A DNA stretch of 64,000 nucleotides from Odontocerum albicorne (Eukaryota > Arthropoda > Insecta > Trichoptera > Odontoceridae), in contig OX463838.1 of NCBI GenBank assembly GCA_949825065.1, forward strand, positions 6,426,251 through 6,490,250, in the 5' to 3' direction. The translations under genes were made by a program, and so were the position numbers. Numbering within the stretch: the first letter of the stretch is position 1; the number at the start of each line of letters is the position of its first letter. Below the pieces are notes generated by a model. That model did no database searches. It was not told the DNA's origin and was given only the letters and a program-made list of their open reading frames with translations. Shown here piece after piece: positions 25,556-36,219 of the stretch.

Positions 25556-25665
25556 CCTCGACCTCCGTGGTTACCGACCTCCGTGACCTATTTGGTATGA
25601 CGCTTGTCTTCAAGCCCGGGAGTTATGGATTTGATTCCTGATGGAACCCAATTTATTTTACATGA
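25556..25665 (+). mobile_element. SINE head fragment
   Basis: CCGTGACCTATTTGGTATGA (A-box region) and GGATTTGATTCC (B-box-like) match the 9.84-kb SINE. It is truncated soon after, next to a TTAA-flanked MITE. Confidence 0.65.
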
Positions 25666-25695
25666 ATTCATACTGATCGACAGCAATAATATTAA

Positions 25696-26084
25696 CCTTT
25701 CCCTTCCTGTGCTAAAAAAATCCACCCGTTCCGGTGCAAGAACCGGTAACGCAAGAAATAGAATCTCAGTTCGCAATTCTGTTTCTTCCTTCGAGGTATA
25801 ACAGTCCGAGACCGAGTCCTGTCTCAGCTCTTAGTAGCTCTAGGGCATCAATTTGAGGTGGTCTCTTTGCCCGTTTTGTGAACGTCGGCCGATGTTTTTT
25901 TATGTTTTCAGCAATTAAATTTCAATCATATTCCCTTTTGACTTCAAATTTAATTAATTTAAGCGATTGGCTATGAAAATTCTTATTTTTCCGATTTTAA
26001 ATCGCTCATTTTTACATGTGTATTGATATATATTGAATACACAGCACTGGAACGCGCGGATTTTTTTTGCACAGGAAAGAAAGC
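25696..26084. mobile_element. piggyBac-type MITE with TTAA target duplication (family D, short form)
   Basis: About 42-bp imperfect inverted ends (left begins CCTTTCCCTTCCTGTGCT, right ends GCACAGGAAAGAAAGC) are flanked by TTAA at 25692-25695 and 26085-26088. TTAA duplication is the hallmark of piggyBac transposition. The interior matches family D copies at 13.65 and 61.45 kb, but the left terminal repeat is joined to AACGCAAGAAATAGAATCTC, an internal sequence of the long copies. No coding capacity. Confidence 0.8.
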
Positions 26085-26089
26085 TTAAC

Positions 26090-26680
26090 CACGCCTAAAA
26101 CTATGCTACCACTTTACCGCGAATTAAAAATGACTTAAATATATGACTAATATAATATGTTTATCCAGTTGACTGTTTTTATCTTATCCCATTGTAGTTA
26201 CCTTATCTTACCTAACAAACTGCTTAAAATAGCTCTCAGAACAGATTCCAAATCCAATCTTAGAATAGCAGTATCTTACAATTACACTTATATAAATATA
26301 TTTGCAGCTTAAGAAGAACCATACGGCTTCTATCTGAGTTCTTAGATCAATAAGCTATATATTGGTTGAAAATGTCCAGCAAAGCCATTTCATATAAAAT
26401 ATTTGTTTTCTTAACATGTTCACTCTTCGCTTTTGAATGTGGTCACAAATTATCGTATTTTCTCTTACAATACGGTTCTTGAATCGATAAAACGGAAAGC
26501 TCGTTTTAGAAAATGACCACAACATAACATTGATTCCACTCGGTATAAAAATAAATTAAGGTATTGAGATTATAATTTGGATCAAAATATATAATTCATA
26601 AAATGCTAGATATTTTCTAACTTTGTTTCTGAAAATTAATCAAATAATGCATAGAAAAATAAAGGTTAATTCAAAAGAGA
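26090..26680. other. No recognisable feature
   Basis: AT-rich DNA without visible coding, repeat or terminal structures. Confidence 0.5.
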
Positions 26681-26681
26681 C

Positions 26682-26935
26682 CCCCACGGCCAAGTCGATA
26701 TGACGCTTGCCAACCTGAGGGCTACGGGTTCGAAACCCAAATTATTAAAATGGTTCCAGTTCGGTATTCACTTAAGGTCCCTTTATATATTTGGCTAATC
26801 GGAAGATATTGTCACATAGCAATAAGTCCACTAGATTATATAATAAAACTTTACAAAATCCAAACGAAACATCAAATTTAAAATACCCCTCCAGTCCGAG
26901 GTTTGCGGGTTCGATTCTCGTTGGTATACATATTT
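26682..26935 (+). mobile_element. tRNA-derived SINE plus a second partial head
   Basis: The best SINE head in the window: CGGCCAAGTCGATATGACGC, then a perfect B box within ACGGGTTCGAAACCC. The tail ATATTGTCACATAGCAATAA is shared with other copies. At 26890-26925 a second B-box-like GCGGGTTCGATTCTCG starts another fragment. It does not form a full tRNA cloverleaf. Confidence 0.78.
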
Positions 26936-27201
26936 CTTTTAATGTTCTAATCTGGCTTTTACTTAAAACATGTTTTCAGTTCATAAAATTTAATAAAAAC
27001 CAAGTAGTCCCTCTTGAACTGTTTACCAAATTCACTTTTTGCTCTTTATATGAAATTTCTACGTAGTGTAAACTGGTAAATTGTGTAACTCTTTCATATT
27101 TTTTTGGTTGACTAGGAAAATTGCTATAAACTATATGTATGAAATTAAGTGAAAAAACTGGCTAATTATTTAAATAGTTGAAGTCAAATAGGCACTAAGT
27201 A

Positions 27202-27493
27202 CGAGGCGTATCCAAAAAGTAAGTGAACTGAGGCTCTCACGACCGGATGGATTTTATTTCCGAGATGTTGGCTACACTTCCGTGTAGCCTGACCCTTCCC
27301 CTCCACAACGAGATCGGTTCGAGGTCAGTATGATTTGTTGATACCCCGCTTCACCACCTGCATTGAGAGGAATGGCGACTATGTCGAAAAATTGCTTACA
27401 TATGTACTACGGTAACCACGTAATTTTTTTGTTTAAATAAAAAAAATTGTAACCTACAAAAATTCAGTACACTTACTTTCTGGATATCCCTCG
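27202..27493. mobile_element. Internally deleted mariner element (292 bp)
   Basis: Inverted ends CGAGGCGTATCCAAAAAGTA and TACTTTCTGGATATCCCTCG (longer form about 30 bp) are flanked by TA. The last third translates as LIPRFTTCIERNGDYVEKLL, the C-terminus of a mariner transposase. The catalytic part is missing. It shares about 120 bp of its left end with the copy at 28474. Confidence 0.88.
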
Positions 27494-27499
27494 TATATG

Positions 27500-28470
27500 G
27501 CATATAGAGTGAAACTGCATTCTTAGTATTTTTTGTTTTTTTTTGATACTTAGTGTATATTGTACTTCAACCATTCATTTATTCAACGAAAATAATTGAC
27601 GAAATAAAGTGTTCGTTTTTTAACAAAACTTGCAAATTCTGAACATATAAGATTGTTTTTGCTTTTCCACTCACGGTAGTATTACTATCACTTACAAAAA
27701 TGGACAGCGTTTAGTAATTCGCATATTTCCGTTGTTCTTTACTTAAATGTTGATTAAAGAAGTAAAAACCAAATAGTTCACCAATAAAATCTTCCAGGCG
27801 CGCTCTTCAATACGCCCACATCATAAATTCATCTCAATTGTGAAGTACCTTTTGAATTAATGAATAAGGGAAATGTTTTACTACTTTCGTTTTGGTTATT
27901 TTTTCAAATGAATAGATTTCAAAACTATTATTTACTAAAATATTTGAACCCAGCAACAAAGTAACTCGAAAAACTTGTTTTTCTTATCACAGAATCTTTG
28001 CTAGTAAGAAGGTATAGAACATTCCTGATAATATCTACTCTCTTTACAAATTAACTAACTTCAGATAACCTTCACTCCTCTTATTGTTAAAATGTTTCAA
28101 CTCAGCGTACCACAATGGAAATCAGTTTCGATAATAGACGAAATTCCCTCCATGTAATATAACTTTGCCAAGTAGTCTCCGATTCTCATTCTGAGTAAAG
28201 TATGATAGCAACAACAGGACTTAAACTTCCTCGCCCACACCTTTAAACATAGTTACTGCCAGTAATTGACGCAGAACTTAATATTATAGTTATAAACATA
28301 TGAAGTTTCCTCAACATTTTTTATGGAACTTATCATGAAACTTTAATTTATGAAAACTGATTCATCTGCTCTGCCTTAAATATTATAAAAAAGGAGATCA
28401 TTGTAAGCATCGTCATCATCACTTTATAAACGCGTCATCATGAATCCAGGTTTCCATAAAACGTTTTAAT
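27500..28470. other. No recognisable feature
   Basis: AT-rich spacer between two mariner copies. Nothing else seen. Confidence 0.5.
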
Positions 28471-28473
28471 CTA

Positions 28474-28875
28474 CGAGGCGTATCCAGAAAGTAAGTGTAC
28501 TGAGGCTCTGACGACCGGATGGATTTTATTTTCGACATGTTGGCTACACTTCCGTGTAGCCTGACCCTTCCCCTCCGCAACTAGACCGCTTCGAGGTCAG
28601 TACGTTGAGAAGTGTCGACGTGACAACACGTTTTGTGAAAAATGTCAAACCAATCTCCCGCCAAGTGCGAAATTTTGTAAAAAGGCAAGAGTTTTTCTGA
28701 GGCGCTGCAAACTCCATGGAGGTGAATTTCTCCGCTCCATCGTTACTGGAGATGAAACTTGGGTTGCACACTACACGCCTGAAACCAAAAGGCAGTCTTA
28801 ACAGTGGCGTCACACCTCTTCACCCTTCGCCAAAAAGTTCTAAACCACAATTTCAGCCAAGAAAATTTAGCCATA
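28474..28875 (+). pseudogene. mariner transposase fragment, 3' truncated
   Basis: Starts at a mariner terminal repeat (CGAGGCGTATCCAGAAAGTA, preceded by TA). The coding part reads GGEFLRSIVTGDETWVAHYT, including the first catalytic Asp, then HTSSPFAKKF. It contains three stops and an internal deletion after the 5' end. No right-hand terminal repeat was found. Reading frames in other phases here are shadows. Confidence 0.82.
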
Positions 28876-28879
28876 GCTT

Positions 28880-29718
28880 TTCAGTACTCAACGTTCTCTT
28901 ATATCTGGCCAAGATTCGAATTTTCATGTCGTTACATCGGTTAATAGGGAAGGATTGGCATTAAATTCATTTGTGGGACAAAATAGCGCAGTTCTTGATT
29001 AGCTATCAAGCAGCATCCCGCGGTTTTACGTTACGTTCGGGCGCTACTGTGTCAGACGCGATTTGTTTTTTTTAAGGCAAAGTGTCATTTGTTAGATTTT
29101 TATTTTATTATTTGGGCATTCTTTAAGCCGAGTACAATATTTTATTATATTTATAGTTTATTTCTTGATTGGTCGTACAGTGTATTTTTTTGTCAAAACA
29201 GTGTATTTTTGGTCAAAACATTGTGTTTTTTCGTCATTTTAACGTGGTATTTTTTCTATCGTTGAAATTAATTATTATTTCTTTATATTTAAATGAGTTG
29301 GTGATCTTTATTTTTGTAAACGTTCGTTTTCTCAACTAACATTTCAATTAGGTTTATCGCGGTCTTCGTGTTAGAGATATGGGTGGCGGGTGCAGCTTTG
29401 GGAAGCACTTAAATATTATCCTTTTAAAAAAGTCCGATAAAAAAATATCATTATATTTGTACATAACGTACATTAGCTTAACTTCATCTTAAACGAAATG
29501 TGTCACTATAACACATCAGAACATCTACAAAGGTTTCTTTGTAGTTGGTTTTCCTTTGGTAACTTTTATATGGTTTTCTTACACAATATGTTTTTATAAG
29601 CGTACGTGTATGCAGATATAAGGAAGTGTATCTAATGACGAAACCACCATCCCCCTTTCCTTACATTTAACTTATAATTATTTATTATGAAATATTTCTA
29701 GTTTATCAATTTTAGTGT
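28880..29718. other. No recognisable feature
   Basis: Includes a short repeated GTGTATTTTT-G-TCAAAACA unit near 29180-29230. Otherwise unremarkable AT-rich DNA. Confidence 0.5.
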
Positions 29719-29719
29719 T

Positions 29720-29812
29720 TTAATCCCGAGTTAAAGCACCTTTGAGGAGTGTGTGCTCTCTTAACAATGCTTTATAACTTATCATTTATTTTTTATTATT
29801 ATGACCATCTAC
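29720..29812 (+). mobile_element. SINE family H copy
   Basis: AATCCCGAGTTAAAGCACCT followed by TTGAGGAGTGTGTGCTCTCT matches copies at 32.6 and 44.1 kb. It ends in a TTATTATTATG tail. Confidence 0.65.
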
Positions 29813-29814
29813 AA

Positions 29815-30460
29815 CACCTTATCTTTATTTGATTGGTTCTAGATTGCTGCTGTGTTTGAAGACAAACCGTCTTATACATTCCGTGATCGTAGCATTTGAC
29901 ACACAACATCCTTTTAAGGCATTTGTTCTCAAAACTTAGACGTTTTCTATCTTGTTCCTTAGAGACATACGAGTACTAACATTTTGAGCTGTATAGCAAA
30001 ATAGGCTGAATGCAAGTATATTATTTCTGATAAGAAGATTATTAATGACCACGATTCACCGAAATAATTGTTGGTAAAAAAACAGCTTAGCTCCTTCACC
30101 AGCTCAATACTTTATATTACTAACTCCGTCATCACCATTCATTGCGCTAGCTTTAAACTGTTACTGGTAATACCACCTGATATGCATCGTTCTCGTAACG
30201 CAATGTGCTTAAAGCTTAAAGATCTACTCACTTGGACAATTGGTAACATACTAAATTCAGCGTCGTCGTTTGAAAAAGGCAATTTACAGGGGTCAAACTA
30301 CCACCGACACTTAGTCTTCAGACTTAACAGTAGCACACATAAGTCTCATATGGGCTTCATCATCTTAAAGGTATCACTAGCAGAATCTATTCTTATGACA
30401 TGTTTATTCCCAAAACTTTCGTTCACAGTAATCATATGTACCGATATTCTTTTGATTAAG
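29815..30460. other. Unclassified; long but unassigned reading frame
   Basis: A 131-codon frame (30068-30463, plus) has no motif I recognise. It lies directly upstream of a LINE-like 3' end (family F), so it may be the decayed C-terminal coding or 3' UTR part of that element. I would not call it a gene. Confidence 0.35.
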
Positions 30461-30461
30461 T

Positions 30462-30596
30462 GAGAGCCCTGAAACTTGATAGCTTCTGTATTTAATGTAT
30501 TATCTGCAATTTATATATTTTAGAAGTGTTATTTAAATATATTTTGTACATACTATGTTGCTGTCAATAAACATATATTTATTTATTTATAATATA
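30462..30596 (+). mobile_element. Family F element 3' end
   Basis: About 130 bp (AACTTGATAGCTTCTGTATT to an ATTTATTTATTTA tail) matches 63128-63246 in reverse. It includes a CAATAAACAT poly(A)-signal-like word. It is probably a LINE 3' end; clade unknown. Confidence 0.65.
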
Positions 30597-30867
30597 TAGC
30601 AAAAAAATTAATTAAATTGTAAAAGTTAAACAATTAACATATTTAAGAAGTTATATTTTTTTTCGAAAAGACTCTAATTCGTAATTTAGATTTTTATAGC
30701 CATCCAGTTCTTTTTTCATCTGCCTAGATATAATATATGCTTTTATATATCATTATTGATTGAGTCATTTGGTGAAAAAAAAACTAAAACCGTCGTGAGC
30801 TAAAAAAGTTAAATTTTCATTATGTTACAGTAGTAAGTAATATAATTCATTGTATATTTCTTTTATC

Positions 30868-31095
30868 AAACATGGTGTATTCCACTTTTTGTAATGGCAT
30901 AACCCTACCAGTTTCAGAGATTTCACTTCATCATCAGGGGAGCACAAACAAGTCTTGTTTGTGCTCCCCTTATGATGAGGTAAAAGCCTTGAAACCGGTA
31001 GGATTATACCGCTACATAAAGTGGAATGAATAGTGTTTGATAAAACAAATTACAAAGTCTTTAAACCTCCACAACGTTAATGCCTTAAATATAAA
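30868..31095. mobile_element. Family A Penelope-like fold-back
   Basis: Inverted arms (about 30873-30955 and 30957-31040) form a nearly closed hairpin whose tip reads ACAAACAAGTCTTGTTTGT. It is followed by the AAACCTCCACAACGTTAATG sequence that also bounds the 46.7-kb element. The minus-strand arm keeps a perfect CTGATGA core; the plus-strand arm has CTTATGA. Confidence 0.8.
30903..30940 (-). ncRNA. Hammerhead-ribozyme-like motif (family A)
   Basis: On the minus strand: CCC, CTGATGA, an imperfect helix II, GAAA, CTGG (helix III), TA, GGG. CCC/GGG forms helix I and cleavage would follow the A of TA. Helix II is weak in this copy. Confidence 0.5.
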
Positions 31096-31204
31096 TCATA
31101 TAATATCATTCATATATTATTATTATATAATAATATTTGTAGTTGAAATGAAGTAAATGTCAGAGAAAAAAGTATTTCTTGACTATCATTACAGTTGACC
31201 AATG

Positions 31205-31312
31205 ATCTGCGGGATCTTTTCAAAACGGGTTCCAGTATGGTTTTAACTTTGGGCTTATTTGACACCTTTGTGGTAGGTTGAAATAGATTGCTACATGGAA
31301 ATAAATATAAAC
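31205..31312 (+). mobile_element. SINE tail fragment
   Basis: GGTAGGTTGAAATAGATTGC then TACATGGAAATAAAT resembles the shared SINE/LINE tail. The head is a decayed CGGGTTCCAGTATGG. Confidence 0.45.
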
Positions 31313-31319
31313 CAAATAA

Positions 31320-32585
31320 ATTTAGAACGCGTGGACTTGTTCTTGCTAAATAATTAGTTGTAAGAATTGTTATCTAGTTAAAAGTAGTATGTAGGTGTTA
31401 ATTATTTCAAAGAAATCATATATTAAGATTATAAAAAATAAAAATGAACTGACATGTAGGAAAATAAGATTAAGTAAGTTTATAAATTATAATACAGAAA
31501 TAAAATTAGTTAAGTAATAAATTTGTTTATAACATAGGTATAGCCTTGACAAATATTTGTATAGTATATTACTTTGTTTAATAATAAAAAATAAAAAAAC
31601 GTTAAGAAGAATTACTCAAAAAAACTGTTTTTCTAGTTATTTAAAAAAAATTTAGAAGAAAATATCCTGCAATTTAAAAATTCAACCTGTTTTAAAGCAT
31701 TTAGTCGTCCAGGTTAGTAAATTTCTGCCTTTACCCTACTTATAAAGTTGATTGACAGTTAAGATTGACGTGAACTTTATTTCGATTAGTTCTGTTTAAA
31801 ACAAAGTATTTTAAAATCAATATAACATTTAAGGAAGATAATGGAAACAAATATAAATGGCATGAAGGTTTCAATATTTTTTTAATTAATTGTTTATAAG
31901 TTACAAAATATGAATAAATATTTGTATTTTCTTATTCAACTCATTCTTGCGAGAATGGTCAGGGGTGCAAAATAATCAACCTTATGATATGATTTGCTTA
32001 TTTAAAAAAAAATTAACAAATATTCAAGCAATCTAAAATTTGTAAGATGGAAAGGTATAGAACGTAACAACTAGCTTAAAGCATCATGTTGTACGCCAGA
32101 AGTTGTTATCCAACAATGGCTACTATAAGAGCATTTCGATTGATGATGACGGATCATTTTAAGATGGGCAGTCTGTAATAAAATAAAGAAATTTCAGATG
32201 CTGGGGAACTAAAAGTTCCAGAAAGATTCACATGAATCTAAACTTTTAAGACAGTTGCGAATTGTTTGAGAAAATTGGTATAATCTGATTAGCATATTGC
32301 AATCGAAATACTTTTTGTGTAACAAATATTGAATTATTGATTTTGGTATGCTGTGTGTAATTTTTCAGTTTAAAATTATATTATTCAATCTTTAACGGTA
32401 TGTTTAGAAAAAATAATTCAAGTAAAAGCGAAAAAAAATTGGTTTATCCCATTGGAATGGACTTACAATCAATCACACACCATATACATGTTTTGGGGCA
32501 TTCTGAACACCTGCACAACTTGCTCTGCTGTATACGTATTCGGACATTTTAGTTGAATCCATAATCTATTGACGGCAGCCACCAC
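31320..32585. other. No recognisable feature
   Basis: AT-rich DNA with no coding signature, terminal repeat or tandem unit seen. Confidence 0.5.
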
Positions 32586-32589
32586 CTTC

Positions 32590-32702
32590 CTATCCTTATG
32601 TTGAACTTGTTTTTTTTTTAATATTTTGTCTATCAATAATAGTGGGTTCAAATCCAGAGTTAGAACGCCCTTGAGAAGAGTTTGCTCTCTGAACGGCGCT
32701 AT
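32590..32702 (+). mobile_element. SINE family H copy
   Basis: Contains GTGGGTTCAAATCC (a good RNA polymerase III B box), then GAGAAGAGTTTGCTCTCTGA. It ends in ATTTATTATTATTAT, which runs straight into the trinucleotide tract. Confidence 0.7.
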
Positions 32703-32899
32703 ATTAAATGTCCATTTATTATTATTATAAGTATTATTATGTTATTATATTTACTTTTTTTTTGTCATCAATATTAACATCATCATCATTAACATCACTA
32801 TCATTATTATTAGTATTATGTTAATTATTATCAATATCATCATCATCAATATTATAACAATAATTATTATCATCATCATTATCATTATTTTTATTTTTA

Positions 32900-32930
<31 letters not shown>

Positions 32931-33470
32931 GACTATTATTATTATTATTATTATAAATATTATTATTCTTATTATTATTATTCTTAAGATTATTTTTATT
33001 ATTATTAATATTTGTTTAAGTATTACTATTATTTTTATAAACATAATGTTAGTAAAAATAATAATTATTATGATTATATTGTAATATAAATTAATATTAT
33101 TATTATTATAATAATGATGATGATAATTATTATTATTAATATTTGTATAAGTATTACTATTATTATTATTGGTATAATAATAATATTAGTAAAAATAATA
33201 ATTATAATATAAATTAATATTATTATTTTTATAATGATGATGATAATTATTATTATCATCATCATTATTATAATAATAATATTAATTAATATTATAATCA
33301 TTACCATTATCATTTTTGTTATTATTAGTTTTACTATTATTATCATCGTCATCATTACCATTATTATGACTTTAATTATTATAATTATTATCATCTTTAT
33401 ATTTTCATCACCATCATTATTACTATTATTATTCTCACAATTATCATAATTTTTATTTAATCATTGCTAA
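32703..33470. repeat. (ATT/ATC)n low-complexity tract, about 770 bp
   Basis: Interrupted ATT, ATC and related trinucleotides on both strands. The long Ile/Met-rich reading frames here are artefacts. It appears to have grown from the TTATTATT tail of the SINE on its left. Confidence 0.95.
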
Positions 33471-33492
33471 AATATTGATGAGTGGTCTGGAC

Positions 33493-33720
33493 ATTTATTT
33501 ATTAATTTATTTAATTAACGACACAACAGTGTCTTTATATACAAATGAACATGTGACAGGTTATACAAGTACTTAAAATTATTGACAAATAATACAACTT
33601 TATCCTAAACTTACATAAAGATACAAAAAGCAGTAGAAATAATAAATTACAGTCATCGTTTTAAAATTATTTAATAATCTTTGAGAATTTTGTGGAAATT
33701 TAATGGATAGATATTGAGAT
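33493..33720 (-). mobile_element. Family E LINE-like 3' end (minus)
   Basis: On the minus strand it runs from ATCTCAATATCTATCC to an AAATAAATAAAT-type tail. It is about 88 percent identical to the plus-strand copy at 36563-36774. It contains GACACTGTTGTGTCGTTAAT just before the tail. No coding part remains. Confidence 0.75.
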
Positions 33721-33729
33721 ATAGCCAAC

Positions 33730-34435
33730 GTGGCGTAACGTGACCCAAGTTATGCTGAACCCGCATTTAAAAAAAAATATTTAAAAAAATATTATTTTCT
33801 ATAAAAATTCTCATAGCTCAAACGTAGGGTTTATATTTGTTTATTTTGTTTTCTTTATTTTTTTAGTATCTAAGATTTCATCAATCTACGCTGATGAAAA
33901 CAAGAAATTTAAATTAAGTTCTACAATTTTTTAATATTCTGGATTGGTTTATGATTGCAGTAAAAAAATTATGAAAATCTCATCCAGCATTGATCATTAA
34001 AATTAATTAGATTGCATATGTGTATGTGTGAAAGAACAGAATATGATACAAAATACACCTTACACACACTCAATCATTTCTCTCGAAAAAATTGCATCAT
34101 TCTACTAGAAACATTTACTTTGTGATAAACTTTTTCGCGGAAGTTTTTTTCGAAGTTTTCTGGTCATGATCGGACAAAATGCATTGAAGTTTTACGGAAG
34201 TTGCGATATGAGGCCCTCTGCAATAGGTAATATTACTTTTGAAATCTACCTTAAACGGTCTTAGTCTGGAAAAAAAATCATCTAGTAATAATATGTGTAC
34301 AGGTGTTGTTGCCTCTACACATTTGATAACATTGTCAAAACGTGCAATGGTGAATTACAAATTCCATGCCTGCTTAGTGGTTCTAAGCACGAAGACTCGA
34401 ATACTGGGAAATGTGATAATATTATATATGTTTCT
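33730..34435. other. No recognisable feature
   Basis: AT-rich DNA. An 82-codon reading frame at 34239 runs into Penelope-like pLTR sequence and has no domain. Confidence 0.5.
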
Positions 34436-34556
34436 TGAACCTTCGAAAAGACTTAAGTTTCACTTTGTGGGGCCATATTGTATGTAAAAAGAAATGAAAC
34501 ATAAATAAAACACTTATTTTATATTTTTGTGTTCACAACTGGTTTATTTTGAGTTT

Positions 34557-34594
34557 GCTACCGGTTTCGAAGATCTCCGTCTTTATCGTCAGGT
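34557..34594 (-). ncRNA. Hammerhead-ribozyme-like motif (family B)
   Basis: Minus strand: AC, CTGACGA, T, a helix II with AAGA and TCTT strands, GAAA, CCGG, TA. The catalytic core positions are all present. Helix II has one or two mismatches. Confidence 0.55.
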
Positions 34595-34742
34595 GAAGAT
34601 AAACTAAATTGCTCACAATACATTTATTCTGCAAGTACAAATAGTATAAGAGGTATGAAGTGGGAGGAGAGAAGTGGGAAAGTTATTATTAGGGGAGGGA
34701 GAAGCAAGGAGAGTTATTGGGGAGAAAATTTAGTTTATCTTC

Positions 34743-34780
34743 ACCTGACGATGAAGACGGAGGTCTTCGAAACCGGCAGT
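34743..34780 (+). ncRNA. Hammerhead-ribozyme-like motif (family B), one change at the cleavage side
   Basis: Plus strand: AC, CTGACGA, T, GAAGAC-GGAG-GTCTTC (six perfect helix II pairs), GAAA, CCGG, then CA instead of TA, then GT. The U-to-C change breaks the A15.1-U16.1 pair, so activity is doubtful. Confidence 0.5.
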
Positions 34781-35288
34781 TAACTCAAAGTAAACCAGTG
34801 GGGAACACAAAAATATAAAATAAGTCTTTAATTTATTTATTTTTACATATTATTGTATATGATCTCCTGGCCATGATTTTCGATATGTCCAAATAAAAAA
34901 ATCAGATATGTTGAAATATTTAATATATATTGAATATCATACGAAAGAAGAATTGTTTTAATGGAAACTTTCAGTTGATAATTATTCAAAATGGAATGAA
35001 CGGAATCAATTGAATATTCGATATTTCTTTATCTCATAGATTAAATAGAGCCTCGCAGAGCACAGACTACTTTAAAAGCTAAGCCAAAAGAATCCCAATA
35101 TAAGCTCTTCCTTTCAAGGTCCTCTTTTTACTCAGAAGTTTTATATAAATATAATATATTTCATATAAAAAGAAGCTTTTTTCATAAACAACTTTAGTTG
35201 AAAATTAGTACCGTAAAAAAATCTTCTTTATTTTTTGGGTCTTTTTAGTTTTTCTCATATTTTGAATTTTATTTTATTGATAGCTATT

Positions 35289-35671
35289 CTGCCCTCATAA
35301 GCCAAAACGCAGCTAACGGAAAAAAATCAGAAATTTAACTCATTATAAGGTAATATTCCATATCAAATTCTGAACCATAATCCATTAAAAAATACAGAAA
35401 ACCATTTATTTCAATACAAAAATCGACATAATGTCTTCTTTAATTTTACAAAATACTAGGTTTTTCTAAGCAAAAAAGGAGTAAAATGTGATTCATAAGC
35501 AAAAAGACAGCAAGTGCCTATGCATTTGCTGCGTTTTTGCTTATGGATCACATTTTACTGCTTTTTTGTTTATGAATCACGACATTTTTAATTGGCAATG
35601 AAAAACATGAAAGTACAGTTTTCTGAAAACTTAACTTTTGCCATTAGCTGCGTTTTTGCTTATGAGGGCAG
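35289..35671. mobile_element. 383-bp MITE, CTG...CAG ends, TATT target duplication
   Basis: Inverted ends CTGCCCTCATAAGCCAAAAC and TTTTTGCTTATGAGGGCAG are flanked by TATT at 35285-35288 and 35672-35675. The word GCTGCGTTTTTGCTTATG recurs at the right end (35647) and in the centre (about 35529), with inverted counterparts at the left end and at about 35497. The centre itself is a second inverted repeat of about 45-bp arms. No coding capacity. Confidence 0.88.
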
Positions 35672-35755
35672 TATTGCACTATGGTGATATCGAATTGCAA
35701 ACTTGTTTTCCAATCTTAACTGTTTCATAACGATCTTTTTCTTTTAAAATTTACG

Positions 35756-36215
35756 ATGATTTTGTGTAACTTATTGTCTCCTTTTTTTGCTTTGCTTTAT
35801 GGTGTCGAGGCATGGACCCTCAAAGTTAATATCATTAACCGCTTGGAGGCTTTTGAAATGTGGATCCACCGAAGGATGCTAAGAATATCCTGGACTGACA
35901 TGATTAGCAACGTTGAAGTATTGCGTAGAGCAAATACACAGAGAGAATTGTTCACAACAATCAAGCTCCGTAAGACTTCATATTTTGGCCACATAATGAG
36001 AGATGAAAAGTATGCAATCCTACAACTTGTCATGAAGGGGAAGATTGAGGGTCGTAGAGGAGTTGGAAGAAGGCAGCACTCCTGGCTTCGGAACATTAGA
36101 GAATGGACCGGGATGAGAGGTGTGGAGGAGCTGTTCCGTGCTGCCCAGGACAGACAAGGTTTCTCCCAAGTGATCGTCAACGTCGGGGGGACCCGGCAGG
36201 ACACATGAAGAAGAA
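35756..36215 (+). pseudogene. BovB-like RTE LINE, C-terminal fragment
   Basis: A 150-codon open frame reads LLYGVEAWTLKVNIINRLEA, then FEMWIHRRMLRISWTD, YFGHIMRDEKYA, GKIEGRRGVGRRQHSWL and ELFRAAQDR. This is the complete post-RT tail of BovB-like RTE elements, but the endonuclease and reverse transcriptase are missing (5' truncation). It ends with a stop and a GAAGAAGAAG tail. The frame is uninterrupted, suggesting a moderately young copy. The antisense frames are shadows. Confidence 0.85.
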
Positions 36216-36219
36216 GATT

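Larger units (their letters stand above)
34440..34850. mobile_element. Family B Penelope-like element (inverted pLTRs, no coding)
   Basis: Inverted arms (34500-34625 and 34720-34830) surround about 100 bp of purine-rich filler. Each arm has a hammerhead-like core, GTTTATCTTCACCTG-type sequence, and an outer ACACAAAAATATAAAATAAG segment. The outer flank 34445-34500 is the CTTCGAAAAGACTTAAG / TTTCACTTTGTGG sequence shared with the array at 1.7 kb. Confidence 0.82.

Noticed and set aside
26682..26760. Functional tRNA gene
   Set aside because: Good B box, but the acceptor and anticodon stems do not pair and a SINE tail follows.
28716..28964. 82-codon plus-strand frame as a protein
   Set aside because: It is the wrong phase of a mariner transposase fragment; the transposase motif is in a neighbouring frame with stops.
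30068..30463. 131-codon plus-strand frame considered as a gene
   Set aside because: No recognisable domain or promoter, and it sits just upstream of a LINE-like 3' end; kept only as an unassigned stretch.
32751..33449. Several Ile/Met-rich reading frames on both strands
   Set aside because: Products of ATT/ATC trinucleotide repeats, not genes.
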